From Clavulina sp. PMI_390 (taxonomy: Eukaryota > Basidiomycota > Agaricomycetes > Cantharellales > Hydnaceae): a DNA stretch of 64,000 nt. Position 1 is the first letter of the stretch, and each line of letters begins with the position of its first letter. Location of the stretch: the NCBI GenBank assembly GCA_015039315.1, contig WIDE01000002.1:569391-633390 (forward strand), given 5' to 3'. The notes below the pieces were generated by a model. That model saw nothing but the letters and a program-made list of their open reading frames with translations. It had not been told where the DNA came from and ran no database searches. The translations under genes and the position numbers were made by a program. Below are positions 44,745 to 57,094 of the stretch, piece by piece.

Positions 44745-47700
44745 TTATGAACGAGAATATGCGCTGCTCCAGACAGCCGAGTCACGCTGTTGCTGGGAAG
44801 GGGAGTAGGGAGCAATGGGATAGGGAGCGCGGTTTGAAAACTGAACAAGGTTGGGGTTGGAGTGGTTATCCACTTGAGAGACATTCGTCAATGACGCTGA
44901 AGCAGGGTAACCTGTCGGCAAGACGTTGCCCTGCATCGAATATGGCGAGCCAGATGCCGCATACGCCGTCATTGCAGAGGTGGACTGAGGACTTCCATAT
45001 GGAGAATTAGATTGGTAGGCCTGATGCACAACTCGGGGATAGAAATCAGTTGGTGAAACGCCCGTAGCCAAAGGTTGCCCTCTACTCGCGACAACCGCAG
45101 CCGAGTATCCACCTCCGATTGGCGCCTGCATGTTGAACGACGTATGCGAGCTGCCCACGCCCCCAGTCTTTTGGCCAGCCACCACATATCCGCCTGCGCT
45201 GCTGCCTGCATCATTGGATAGCGAGCTGGCACTTGCATATTGATAGGAGCTAGCATGGATTTCTGGGAGAACCTGCGCACTCCAGCTCTGCCCACGCCTC
45301 CGCCTCATGGACTCTGTCTCCTTAAACTCAGGGTACTCAACTTGTCGCACTGATACAGGCAAATCCTCAGTAGAAGATGAGCGTGGGTGACGTGAACGAT
45401 GTCCACCCGCCGAGGATGCTCGGTCTGACTGCACCACCGGCGTCGACCGGGTCTTTGCAGGGGGCTGGGGGCGAGAGGAGGTAGACCGCTGGTTTATCGA
45501 CGAGGCACTGTTCTTACGTGAACGCGGTCCCATGGGGCTAGGGCTTGAAATAACAGGGCGAGACTGGGGAGACGGAGACTTCCCTCGTGGGGGAGGTGTG
45601 ACAGAGCGACGGCGGGTGGGAAGAGGGTGGGAGCCTGACGTGGGAGGCTTTGTGCTTGACTTCGGAGGGGGTGTCGGAGCTCCGCGCGAGTACTGCTGAG
45701 ACTGCGACTTGCCGGTGAGAGACGAGTCCGCACTCAGGCTACGGCGCATACGCACGATGGACCTGGATTTCTGGACCAGACCAGTGGCAATAGACCCGGA
45801 GGCGCTGGAAGCAGGGGTGGGCAAAGTTTGACGCTTGTCTCCACCAGACTTTTTCCGCGAGCGTTCCCGTTCTCCGTCACGGCTGCGCGAGACGTGTCGC
45901 TGTGAGACAGAGTCATCCGGTACAATCTCCCACTCCTTCCCCATGGCTGAAATAGTCTCCGTCGAAGTCCGTCTTTGCCTATATGTGCCTCGAGGAGAAG
46001 AAGCGCGTGATGATGCAGCGGACCCAGGACGGCCAGAGGCGGAAATGGGGGAGGGACCGGGAAGACCAGAGGGTGACGGGATACCTCTGCTCGACGACGA
46101 GATGTCTCCAGAAGGACGCCTGAGAGTCAGGGGAGCCGTCGTATCAACAGATGGTCCCGCACGATGTCTGCGCTCGCGCTCTCGGTGCTCTGAGGACGAG
46201 GGAGCATGGGAAGCCGGGGCTGCAGTCGAGGTAGTAGCATGGGCACGCTTCGTGGGCGAGGAACTGCCCTGTCGACGACCAGTCGACTGTCGCCTCTCGC
46301 GCTCCCTCTCCTTCTCCTTCCGATGACGCCGCTCATCGCTATCGCGTTCTCGTTCACGCTCACGTTCCCGTCGTCGCTCGCGTTCACGCTCCCTTTCTCG
46401 CTCCCTCTCCCTCTCGCGCTCACGCTCACGATCCCTTTCGACATCCGTCGGCACATCGTACTCGGGGTCCACAGTCTGCGCTCTCCTCGAGTCGCGACGA
46501 TCATCCCGGGTGGAGAAAGCAGGCTTTGTGGGAGAGACGGAACCCCGGTCCCTATCTCTAGGTCTTTCTCTGTGTCCATCATCACGGCTTGAGCGACCGT
46601 GTTTAGTAGGAGAGACAGAGCCACTAGGCCGACGCCCATCCCTATCCCTCCGCCGATCTCTCTCCCGCTCATGCTCACGCACCACCTCTCTACTCCGCCT
46701 GCCCTCAGCAGGAGCAGCCGTAGGGATAGTAGACGGCGCAACAGAACCAACGACAGAGCCGTCCGGGATGCTCGGGATCGTATACGGGACCCCAGACGTC
46801 ATGATTGAATCGCGCTGCTGCTGTTGCTGTTGGTGCTGGTGCTGTAGACCAGGGGTGTTCAATGGAAGCACGCTCGATGGTGGACGAGCGACGGAAGCAG
46901 ACATTCTCGACGCCGATTCACGTCGCTCGCGAGGAGGTCTCTCACGATCGCTGGATGTACGAGATTCGCGCGACGAGTGCTGCTCGATGGATCGGCGCGA
47001 GGGAGGTGGCTCCAGGGGCGCAGCCGCTGACGTTACGACAGAGCGACGATCACGCTCTCCGCTTCTGCTATCCACGACACTCGTTCGCTGCTGAGGAGGT
47101 GGACTAGCGACGGCCTGAGATGGCGGGCGTTGAACGGGAGCATTCGCAGAAAGCACCTGGAACGGAGGAGCTTCCCGTGGTGGGCGTGCATGCGTAGGTG
47201 GCTGCTGGGGTTGAGGGACCGTCCATGACAATTCGGGCTCATAGTTAACTGCCGAGTCGCGTTTTGCCTGCGCATCCTTGAGGAGGCTTTCAGGCTCCAC
47301 AATGTCCGCGTTCATTGCCCGAAGGGGACGTGGCGCAATGGGCTCTGGGGAGCCAGATGTGGAAGGAGCAGGGAGAGTGGGGGACTGAACCTGAGGACGT
47401 GCCGGTGATGCAGCTACGACTGACGCACGAACGGACGAAGTTGGTACACGGAAAAGGGAGGCAGGAGGTGATGGGGTTCGGGAGGGAAGGAAGTCGGGAT
47501 TCGCAATCATCAGACTGCCAATGCGAAGAGAAGCATCGTCTGGGGCAGGCGAGCCTGGTGGGATGGGAGCAGAGAGAGACAATGGGGAAAAGACCTTGGG
47601 TGTAGGGATATGATGCGGGAGGTCATCATTGTCGGGGTGGATAGTTGATGCTTGGGCAATAGCCATCTCCTTTTGCACCAGGGCTTCCAAGGTGGGAGGT

Positions 47701-49627
47701 AACGCTGGGGCTGAAGCCGGAGGGGCTTCAGCACCTTCAAAGCCTGCTGGCGCAGAAGTCATGGTCGCAGGGGCGGAGGCAGGAACATCAGATGGAACAA
47801 CATCGTCCTCTGGAATAGGTATAGGACTCGCTCTAGGATCAAAGCTGACGGGCTCGCTCGAACTCTCCGGGCGTCTTGTGCTAAACTTCTTCACAAGACG
47901 GTTTAATATACTTCCCCTCTTCTCCTTCTTGCTTGTAGCTGCTACCGCAGCTACAGTTGGAATGGAGCCCGACCCACCGCGGCTGAGTGGAGGTTTTGTC
48001 GTCGGAGGCTTCAACGGAGAAGGACCTGAGATGGTAGGCACGGTTGGCGCTGTGTTTGTAACAGTCTGATTCGCTGACGCCCTGCGTGACCTAAAGAAGC
48101 CTCCTCCACTTCCAGACGATTCCTTGTCACGAGGCGGTGCTGCGGATGTGGATAAGGATCGCCGGCGTGAATGAGAGGAGGAAGGCTGCTGGAAAGGTAA
48201 TGAAGGCTTCTTCTGCGGTTCCGAGACAGCTGGCTCTGCTACAAGTGAAGCGGGTAGATCGGCGTAATGAATTGCTGATGGGTCCACTGGTGAAGAAGGC
48301 TCTGCACTGGGTAATTCGAGCGAATCGGGTTCGGGGGATGGAGGTGCTTTACGTGGAACAGGGGAGCCGCCGGGCGTAGTGAGATGAGTAGGTGGATTGA
48401 TGGGAGACTCCATGAATACATGAGGTTGCATCGTCGGGAGGGATGATGATGATGAATTGGTGCTGAATATCGCGCCTGGCATCTGCGGAGGATCATCTAG
48501 GGATATTGGCAGACCCGGGATGACGCTGCTGCGCTGAGAATGAGTGCCCAGGTCATCAGCGGAATGAGATTGCGAGAGAGGTGAGGGTGCGACTATGCGC
48601 GTATGGGATGAACTCCGAGATTTGGACGTTCGACCACCGCCGCCGCTGACGGGAGGCATGAGTGGCATGACCGCAGCAAAGGCCTCGTACGTCTACGGGA
48701 GTTTTTTTTGGCCATTACGAGAGATAAGCAAGCAATCGATTGCATTGCAGGAAGAAATAAATTTATGCCAAGACCGGGGGGGGAGGTTGTGAGTGTAATG
48801 CACGATTGATCATTGATAATTAACATGACACATACCGCTTCAACGGGTTCGGAGCCTTCAATTGCACCAGCAGGAGTGCCTACACCGGGACCAACGAATT
48901 GGCTGCGTGGCCGTGCAGCAACCCCACGGGGGAGTTCGTACGGACTGGCATGGTGCCACTTTGTGCCGTGAGGGTCCGAGACATCCAGCGAGTCAACATG
49001 GTCGTTGTATTGTCGCCGTGGGCGGGCCTTGGAGGAGGCCGAGGTGGTGGTTTGTGTTTGGGAAGACAGAGGAGATGGAGGGAAAGACGTGCGCGGTCGT
49101 GCAGCTGCTGGAGTGCGCAGGTGGTGGTTGATGTACCACCGTGGCCCAGCGGGCTCGTGTATGTCGTAGCGAGGATGGTCAATGATGGGGACCTGGGACC
49201 ATTCGCCAGCCTTTGCAGCCCAGGCTGGGGGCCGGCTGAATGCATATTCGTTAATTGTTGAATACGGAGCATCAGGCTTTGCGGTGGCAGGAGGACCAGC
49301 GTTGCCGTTCATGTTGGCACCGCCAGCGGCGGCCTGCTGCCACTGTTTCTCAAGAGCAAGGGCAGAAGATTTGGCGGCGAGCAAGGGAGATATACCGTCA
49401 GGGGCAGAGACTACAGAGGGATCCTTAAGATCGAGGTTAAGGTCGTCTGTAGACGCATGAGGTTGCTGCTGTTGTGTGAGTGGTGGTTGGCCCATCTTTC
49501 TCGGGCCAGAAACAACGCCTCGACGTGAAGGCGACTTGGCAAGCCTGCCGCCTCCCGTGGGCGCTTTGTCCTTTGCGAACCATCCGAAGCGGCTCTTGGA
49601 CTGCCGGCGCTCAACCACGTCGGCCAT
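44745..49627 (-). CDS. Long disordered protein, possibly Pal1-like
   Basis: Two exons (48836-49627 and 44745-48683) encode 1,576 residues across a single 152-nt intron. The ordered part is near the N-terminus: GWFAKDKAP, then WSQVPIIDHPRYDIHEPAGP, RWYINHHLRTP and HVDSLDVSDPHGTKWHHASP. The last block faintly resembles the DVVDxLDV...FHHxGPFD motif of Pal1 cell-morphology proteins, but I am not sure. The rest is low-complexity: Pro/Ser-rich linkers, an Arg/Ser/Asp stretch, and a ~40-residue Arg-Glu run (around 46330-46440) that ends near the SPTKHG/SPTKP repeats. The C-terminus is Gln/Tyr/Ser-rich. Such proteins often act as cortical or scaffold factors, but that is inference. Confidence 0.7.
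46320..46445 (-). repeat. Coding Arg-Glu (CG/CTC-rich) microsatellite
   Basis: Within the long disordered protein, hexanucleotide-like CGCTC/ACGTTC units on the plus strand translate on the minus strand to alternating Arg-Glu dipeptides with a few Asp/Arg substitutions. It is an imperfect tandem repeat, likely variable in length between strains. Confidence 0.7.
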
Positions 49628-49962
49628 GCGACGGGCAACGGACTTTGGGAAAGCAAAACGGAGGGAAGGCTGCGCTTTTTACGTGTGTTGAACGAGCGGA
49701 CTGGGAAATGACAATGCAGCTACTAATAATAAATAATAAACAGAGAGCGCGTCAGAGGCAACCGGGGCCGCGTGGATCAAAAGATAACTGACGCGTGCTG
49801 CTGGTGGTGGTACACAGCGCTCGACACGCCTCTCGTCGCGCGCTACAGTCGGTGGATCGCCCAACACGACGCTCACTAGTTGCTGTTAACTGGTGGTATG
49901 TTGTTGCTTCGGACGTTGCTTAAACGGGGAATCGCATCACGTGACACATCAAATCCCATTCA
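49628..49962. promoter_or_regulatory. Divergent promoter, long disordered protein / NOP6-like
   Basis: 335 bp between the two ATGs. No clear TATA box. The side next to the minus-strand gene has an A/T run (CTACTAATAATAAATAATAA) near 49720. Confidence 0.4.
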
Positions 49963-51130
49963 ATGGCTGACGCTCCCTCTGCTGCTGGTGCCTCGCAAAA
50001 ACTCACCAAAAAACAAAGAAAAGCCCTCGCCTTTCGGGAACGCAAGGGGAAGCGTGCTGAAGACCAGCCAGACGTGCCCGAGTCTGACGTTGCTAATGAC
50101 AATGAGGACGATCTCGCATCCGAGCATGCTGCTGGTTCTGCTCAACTTGTGCCACCGCCTGTAAACCTGCCTGCCACCACCCCTACTTCATCACAAGGCA
50201 TCAAGCGCAAGCGCGATGCAAACGACTCATCCGATCCCCCTTCTAAAAAGTCCAAAACAGCTTCCCCTGGCGATCCTGCAGAGGTCCCTGCCAAGACCGA
50301 TGCCAAGGGCGAACAGTCTGCTGGAAAGAAAAGTCGATACATTGTCTTTGTCGGTGCGTTACTCTCCCACAACCCCCCTTACTCAATACCAGCTCTCCAG
50401 TATTTGATAATAATAATTTCCCGAATTTAGGCAACCTCTCCTACAAAACCTCAAAAGAGTCCATCGAGTCCCATTTTTCAGCCACGTGCCCCGATCCACC
50501 CTCCGTCCGTCTCCTCACTCCTAAAACCAAGCCCAATGCCGGTCCGAATGCTCGTGCAAAATCAAAAGGTTGTGCATTCGTAGAATTCCCCACAGGTCGC
50601 TCGCTGCAGGCTGCCTTGCGCTTGCACCACTCCGTGCTGGATGGAAGGACCATCAACGTCGAGCTGACTTCAGGAGGTGGAGGAAGCGGAGAAAAACGCA
50701 AAGAAGTTCTAAGAACCCGAAATAAGGCATTGGATGACGAACGTGCAAAAGTAAGTCTTTGCGAGTTCCCACTTGGTCGCTCATAACCTAAGGCTTTCCA
50801 CCTACGTAGAAACAGGCCAGTTCCACCGCCGAGACTGCATCTGCGTCCGCCCCTGCTGCTCCGACGAGACACTCCACGACCTCAGGAACAGGTAACGTCG
50901 ATGCATACAAGCAAAAGACATGGTCTGTCGCGGCATCGGGCGAGCAAGCTGGGCGAGGCGGAAAGAATGCAAAGAGGAAGAACGAGCGAGGCGCACGTGG
51001 TGGAAAAGGGCGGAACACCCCTGGAGCTTCATCCGGAGGTGGACGATCGAATAGCAGTAGGTTTGGAGGCGGGGCGGGATCGACAAAGGGCTGGCGGCCA
51101 AGTGGGGCGAATGCTGTACGAGTCGGATGA
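49963..51130 (+). CDS. Nop6-like nucleolar RRM protein
   Basis: Resembles yeast Nop6, a nucleolar RNA-binding factor of small-subunit ribosome biogenesis. Exon 1 starts MADAPSAAGASQKLTKKQRK and continues ALAFRERKGKR, a Lys/Arg N-terminus typical of this family, then an acidic and Ser/Lys linker ending RYIVFV. Exon 2 continues the RRM with GNLSYKTSKESIESHFSATC, the RNP1-like KGCAFVEFPTGRSLQAALRL and LDGRTINVELTSGGG. Exon 3, after acceptor CTACGTAG, gives a Gly/Arg/Ser tail (GKNAKRKNERGARGGKGRN) ending in VRVG. The RGG-like tail fits nucleolar RNA binding. Splice sites are canonical and frames agree. Confidence 0.8.
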
Positions 51131-51861
51131 ACCCTACGCATACATGACGGCTTTCGAGTCGATCCTCCACACAGGCACAAGCTTTATTACATCGTGGAGT
51201 GGGTGTATGTATCACTACTCCTGACCTATGCATACTTTGAGCTGCCAATCGATTCTGAGTCTTGTGGATTATCAGCTCCTGACTCAAGAAGGGCTTTGAG
51301 CTTCTCAGTGGCCTTTCCATGACAACTGTCATAGCGCTTGCTATATCTTGGGCCAGTCGGCTTCCCTAGACGATGACAGCACTTATCTTATGTGAAATAA
51401 CCACAACTTTCGATTCTGTGTCGTGTGAGGGATTAAGCACCATAAAGCCAGAACTCAGGCGATGGTAATGTGTAATAAATCCACTTTCTTTTGTTCTGGA
51501 CACTGTGGCTCGAGCCATAGAAGATGCAGGGCGTGGTGTGACATGCTACCAGAGAGAGAAGGGGGGAGGAGGTCTTTGCTATTTGATCAGCTCAGAGGCT
51601 GGTTATCTACGAAAGCTATACTACATCAATGGTACATGCAAGGGGTCTGTTGTGTGCGGGGGTGTGCGCGAGGCTCTATGGGTATATTGGATGCTGGGAT
51701 GTGTTTTTTTGCGTACATCAATGACGCGGGTATCTGTAAGAGTAGGGGTTCTGTTTTGAGATGGGAATTAGAAGGATGAGAAGCAATTATAATGTGTCAT
51801 GTGTCGATCATTCCAAGTGGGATGGAGGGAAGGGTACTCTGCGTGCGCAGCCCAGCGGCAA
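51131..51861. other. Convergent intergenic region
   Basis: 731 bp between the NOP6-like and kinase stop codons. The 51480-51770 open frames are G/T-rich shadows of one another without coding features. Confidence 0.35.
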
Positions 51862-53457
51862 TCAATCCACCCCATCGAACCAGGGATGCTTTAGTAGCTC
51901 GCTAGCAGTCTCGCGGGTTTCCGGGTTCAAACGCAGGCACCTCTCAACCAGATTCGCGACCTGCTCGATCTCCTCAGGCGACAGTATGTTCTTGTCCTTG
52001 AGATGCTCCGTGATTGACCAGTTAAAGATAATTGGTTCCTTGAGCATTTGACCTGTACACACGATCACCACGTCAGTGTTATATCCAAAGGATTAGGTCA
52101 AAACAGCAGAGGAATAACGCACAATCTGATCTAAAATATTCCGGAGCCCGTGGAGAAACGCGGAGTTGGTCAGCTCGAAAGTCTTCCTCAGTGTAAAGAA
52201 GCATTTGGTAGAGCATATTTTCTGTTTCAGTCAGGTCAAACTTTTTGTTCTTCTGATACTTGAAGAGATTGGTGCCCGTGACAATCTCGTATACCTGTGG
52301 AGAATGATAGCCTAAGTATAGAATCTTACCGAGGCAAATATCCACGAAACCACCTACCAAGCACCCGAATGACCAGATATCAGTTGGTTTGTCCCACCCC
52401 GCACCCAAGTACACCTCGGGTGATCGAAGAGCTACAGGAGACACTTCTCTATTTGGATGCAGTTTCGAAGGGTGGGCTACGTGGAACCAAGGCTCGCAAA
52501 TTAGAGGAGTCAGAGGTCGAAATGTTACGCAAGGTATCACTTACCAACACCAAAGTCACCAAGCACATACGTCGCCTGCAGGACCTCTTCTTCAGAGATG
52601 ATGGGGAGAGGTTGAGAGACTGCCGACTGCATCACTCCATCATCCGAAAACTCGGGCTCATTGCGCCGTGGGGGGTCATTTGCCATCCATTCCTCAATGT
52701 CCTCTGAAGTCTTCGTGGTAGTGTAGAAAATATTATCGTGCTTCAGATCCGTATGCACTACACCTCGCTCATGCATATGTGCCAGACCACGCAAGAGATG
52801 AAGTGAAATGCGCTTAGCGAGGGGAAGTGGGAAGTGGGCTGGGCGGGACCTCTGGAGAGCTTTGACGTCTCCACCATACACGGGCATGACGAAGCACATA
52901 TGAGAGCCAGAAGAACCCTTTCCCTCCACAGTGAATTCGTTGAGTAAGGGTGTGCAATGAGGCGAACGAGGTTGGTAAGAGAGTAGCCTAAAGGCGTCTG
53001 CCTCCCAGGTGACAGCCTTTTCATACAGGTCCGTATGATATCCAGTGAGAGCTTTCACAGCAACGAATCCTCCATCGCTAATAGTATTAGGCTGCCGTTT
53101 AGTTCATCTAATACACTAGTGACGAAGGAGACAAACGTACCGCTCATCGCGAGCGAGCCAAGTACTTGAACCCATGCCCCAACCAAGCTTACGCGCGATC
53201 GTATAGCGATTGTTAGGCCCCACACGCTCTCCGAACTCGAGCTGAGCCCATCCGTAGCCGTCTGGAGCAGGCATACCCAGAGCCTCCTCGACGAAGCCAA
53301 GTTCGCAAACCTTGGTGCCTTCGGGGTCATCACGAAAGTACTGGTTCGGATAGATCGTCTCCGCCGGACTAGGTAGCTTAGATGACCTTATAACATAATG
53401 TAGGGCTCTTGCGCGGACTTGAAGAGGATGAGTGACCCGAACCACACGACCAATCAT
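51862..53457 (-). CDS. Ser/Thr protein kinase, SRPK-like
   Basis: A kinase of the SRPK type, which in known members phosphorylates Arg-Ser splicing factors. The start at 53457 begins MIGRVVRVTHPLQVRARALH. The domain starts LGWGMGSSTWLARDER (glycine loop) and the ATP-binding Lys is in GGFVAVKALTG. The catalytic loop is VVHTDLKHDNIFY (His-Thr-Asp in place of HRD, as in SRPKs), followed after an acidic insertion by VLGDFGVG. The activation end is VALRSPEVYLGAGWDKPTDI then WSFGCLVYEIVTGTNLF. The last exon carries LSPEEIEQVANLVERCLRLN and ELLKHPWFDGVD. About seven introns are present. The insert between the catalytic loop and DFG is the expected position of the SRPK spacer, but is short here. Confidence 0.8.
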
Positions 53458-53855
53458 AACAAGTTGTGGGTGTTGACTTGGACAAAGTGTGTCACGTGGG
53501 GCGACAGTTCAATGGCTCTCAACTCGTTTCTGCATTCAGCCTTATAATCTTCATCTCTTACCATACGATAGGCTGGATATATTGATCTATGACGCATATT
53601 CATCGGGTACAGGGATATCAACTTGGAGAAAACACACAGTTATGATCATGGCTACACGATGGAGGGGGAGTATACTCGTACAACACAATTAGGGGGGGAT
53701 GTTTATAGGTTGACATAAAAGGGTAGAAAGACATAGAGAGGTCCATGGAAACGGGAAGTACGATAGCGAGAGGTGAGAGACAGATGTAACGATAGCGGAG
53801 GTGTAGCGATGATCCAAAAGAGAAAGAAAAACAATCAACAAGGAGGCTTTGAGTG
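53458..53855. other. Kinase promoter side and 3' flank of the next gene
   Basis: 398 bp. The A/G-rich part (53650-53840) has only unbiased frames. It should hold the kinase promoter and the 3'UTR of the unrecognised gene. Confidence 0.35.
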
Positions 53856-55176
53856 TCAGTATTGCGTAATAGAACGTGGCTCTGTGACACGCTTGAAGGC
53901 GCGCTGAGGATAATCGGTGGCATCATTGACACCAAGGAACTAGCAAGTGTGAATTTGAGGTCAGAGGATCCGAAACGAAGAAACTTCACATGTTGCATAA
54001 ACTACTCACGTCCCGCAGCTGATGGATTTGGTTCGTCTGGACCAAAATTCGGACGAGTCAGAAGCCAATTATCACAGAAGTCAATCAAGCCTACTTACCA
54101 GACACCTTAGGACCAGCTGGGTGGAATTGGGGATGTCTACTTTCAGGATCTCCTCGCATGCTTCAAGCGCGTGATCTCTTGTTCGATCAGCCATATCGCC
54201 GCTGTTCCCGAGCTTCATAATTTCTCCAATGAGATCTTCAAAGTCCCTGCACCATCTTAGGACCCCAATCTACACACAATGCGAAATGAAAGGGAGTAAT
54301 AGATCAATACTAGTCGCGAATGCACCAAACTGGGATCAAAGGGTGAGTGGAGGGGACTACGAACCTGGCCGAATTCATGGTATCTCGAGAATAGGACCTC
54401 TGGTGCAACTTTGAGCGAGTCCATGATGCGACGGTTCAGGGCAATGGCCTCTGGAGACCCGCTGTATGGCATGGGTGGGGAGGGTGTGCGGGGTATCTGG
54501 AACGATAGGTGGGACGCGTAAGCAGGCGATGAACGGAAATGCATGACAATGAGGTATAAGATGGAAAAGAAATAGCATGATCATTTGACCCGGGCCGTTA
54601 AGTACCCTGAGATGCTACGAGAAACGGCGGCGAAAGGGGCTGAAAGCTGCAGCGAAAAGAAAGAGCTTGAGCTCACCTCTGGTGGTGGAGGACGATTCTC
54701 GAGCCTTCAGGGATCGACCATCCATGCATTCACGGGAAACACATACAGGGAAGGGAAAAAAGTAACAATTTAAGATGTAGCTCTCGTCAGCTTCTGGGGA
54801 GAAATATCAGGACGTACCAGCGGCGACCACCTACAGCACCCTGGAGAGCACTCATGCTCCCATCAAGGGTAGCATAGACTGGCCCTCCTATTGGGCTCAC
54901 GACCAACTCGTGAGGGCCAAACTCGGGCGATACCACTTCTGTCATTTTGTTTTCCGTGTCAGTTACTTGAAGAGCTGGGCCGCGGCGTTTGAGGATTGAT
55001 GGGAGGTCCTTGGCGGGAGGTGGTGCGGGAGTTCCGCCGACAGCAGGGAGGTTGCGCCTCCGAGGAGCCGGCGTTTGAAAGGGGGTTGGTGGCGCCAGTT
55101 GAGGAGATGCGCCCGACGCGGAGAAGTGCTTTTTGCGCGAAGAAATATCCAGCGCGGGCACTAGACTGTTCCTCAA
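53856..55176 (-). CDS. Unrecognised multi-exon gene (N-terminus unresolved)
   Basis: At least six exons can be strung together without a frame break. A Pro/Ala-rich leader (KKHFSASGASPQLAPPTPFQ) is followed by AKDLPSILKRRGPALQVTDT, PEFGPHELVVSPIGGPVYAT and LQGAVGGRRWLENRPPPPE. Next comes IPRTPSPPMPYSGSPEAIAL and LFSRYHEFGQ. An intron with donor GTTCGT leads to IGVLRWCRDFEDLIGEIMKL and ALEACEEILKVDIPNSTQLV. Two more exons encode TNQIHQLRD and FLGVNDATDYPQRAFKRVTE, ending SITQY and TGA (53856-53858). The part from RYHEFG to LVLRCL looks helical. The first in-frame methionine is internal (MTEVVSPE), so the real start is probably an upstream exon before 55176. No family was recognised. Confidence 0.55.
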
Positions 55177-55712
55177 GGGAGCTGGGGTTTACTAGTCAAA
55201 ATTCTAGTCGCGAGAATATTCCAACAAGTCTGTTTGCGATGCGGTGCAATGGTCGTGTGCCAAGCGCGGCAGTAGCAAGATGGGATGCGCACACACACAT
55301 CAGTGAGTTATGCGCGAATTGGAAGGAGAAAAGACCGAAATTTCGCACCCGAGGTCAAAGAGGCCTCCTGAGAGAGATTTGGGTCAGTTGATGGGCTATA
55401 AGAGCGTCCTAGCAGGGATCTTGGATATATAGCGCGCCTGCCGAGGCGGTTCACGAGAGGGCACGCCGCAGCCTCGAGGATTGATGCCAGTGGCAACGCG
55501 ATAGCTAGATGGACAAAAGGACAGTTAGGTAAAGCGCAACAAGCTTTCGATGGCCAAGTCTGTGCATACATCGACGAAGCTCAACGATGGTGAGCGGTGG
55601 ACCTGTGTTGTGCCACAACAACGGAAGCGCGTTCGATTGGTGTGACAGAAGTATGACAGCGGCGTGACAGCACCAACTTGAAATTGTGTGAAAACAAAGG
55701 GGAGCTGATTGA
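55177..55712. other. 5' flank of the unrecognised gene and promoter of the membrane protein
   Basis: 536 bp. A missing first exon of the unrecognised minus-strand gene probably lies here. The plus-strand frame to 55712 is not coding. Confidence 0.35.
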
Positions 55713-57094
55713 ATGGGCCGTCCCATTTCAGGAGCGGGGCAGCCCCAAACGCGTTTTCGTTTCAAACCATCACTCGGAACGATACTGACCATCGTCTCCC
55801 CCATCGCCATGAGTGCATCTCTCCTCCATGCATCATCAGAACCCGCCCAGTTTACGCGGATAGGTGCGATTGTGTCCAACAACCTTATCGCTCAAAGCTC
55901 AACATTAACTTCTCGTTTGCGTTCATAGCACGCCAGGTTGTGCAGGACACACCGTTCATGGCGCTGTTTGGGGGGCTGGCATCCATTGCATACTATCTGC
56001 TCTGGGTACAGCAGCAATCAGTAGGGGCTGGCCAGCTTTTTGCGGCCCAATGCTTCCCATCCAAAGGCGGAGGCCCTCTTCCCCTCCGCATCCCTTACAC
56101 TGGAAACGAAAACGTCGATATCATCCTCTGTCTCATGGCATCGTTTTTCTACCCTGCGACCCATGATCCCTCAATATGGGCCTACAATTTGGACCTCGTG
56201 GGAAGCCTCGCTGTGGAGCTCGTCCCTTTCTTCCTCGACGCGAGCACCGTGTTCGGTGGAAATCGCATTCTATCTGTCACGTTCCCTCTCTTCCTCGGCC
56301 TGATCTACACCTTCAACGGAGGAGCTGTCGTTCTTCCCCTTTGGTGGCTACTATCTATAATTGTACAGAACATGAGATCTTCATTCGGTCTCCCACCCCG
56401 AACCCCAGATACCACTGCATCGTGGGCCACCGCGTTCGCAGTGACTATTGGATATCTACTGCCCGGTATACTTATGGTCGTATCGCCGACGCCAAAGCAC
56501 ATCGCTCTTTGGATTCTTTTCCCATTGACCATTGCAGCTGCGCAGATCTGCTACTATGTCGGCGCTAAATTCCCTGTGCCCTCATTTGCCCCTGCTCTAT
56601 CAAGCTACCAAACCATCCAGCTCACCTACATTGCCTTGGGCCTATTTTCAATATGCACCCATATCCCTCTCCTCTGGACCATCTTCTCTTCCCGCAACCC
56701 CCTCGAGTCTGCACGACTCCAGCTTGTCCCTTATTTCTCCGTACGAAAGTACGAGAGCAAGGCCGAGCTTCAACGCGTCGGACTTCAAAATGAGATCCGC
56801 AGATTCCTCCAATGGGACCACATCCTCATTGCCATCACGACCTGGATAGTAGGCACATGGCCATGGGCATATGCAACTCCTCTCGTTGCTGCGCGCGTCA
56901 CTGCATTGTCGCTAGCGGGGAGCTTCCTAGTCGGCCCCGGTGCGGTCGTGGCTTGCGTCTTTGTAGTCAAGGAGTCAATGCTCCAGTACTCGAGAGTCGG
57001 TATCAAGAGCTCCAGTGGAGATAAGGAGCTCATTGACCTTGTCGTGAGGTCAATAGAGACAGTGGTTCTTGGTCGATCTTTGGCAACAAGCTGA
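55713..57094 (+). CDS. Polytopic membrane protein, unrecognised
   Basis: Two exons (55713-55863 and 55929-57094) give 438 residues. The 65-nt intron has donor GTGCGA and acceptor CATAG, and the join is RI then ARQVVQDTPFMALFGGL. The long single-frame reading from 55709 has no credible start and a non-hydrophobic leader. About eight hydrophobic segments are visible, for example LASIAYYLLWV, VVLPLWWLLSIIV, AFAVTIGYLLPGILMVV, HIALWILFPLTIAAA and LTYIALGLFSICTHIPLLWT. The arrangement (short N-terminal loop, several helices, charged loop SVRKYESKAELQRVGLQNE, last helices) is seen in fungal proteins of unknown role. No family could be named. Confidence 0.6.

Noticed and set aside
46510..47094. 194-codon plus-strand frame
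   Set aside because: Antisense to the Arg/Ser-rich part of the long disordered protein; composition mirrors that gene.
55709..55928. Single-frame reading of the polytopic membrane protein from 55709
   Set aside because: The leader has no membrane or signal features; splicing 55713-55863 to 55929 gives a better N-terminus in a consistent frame.
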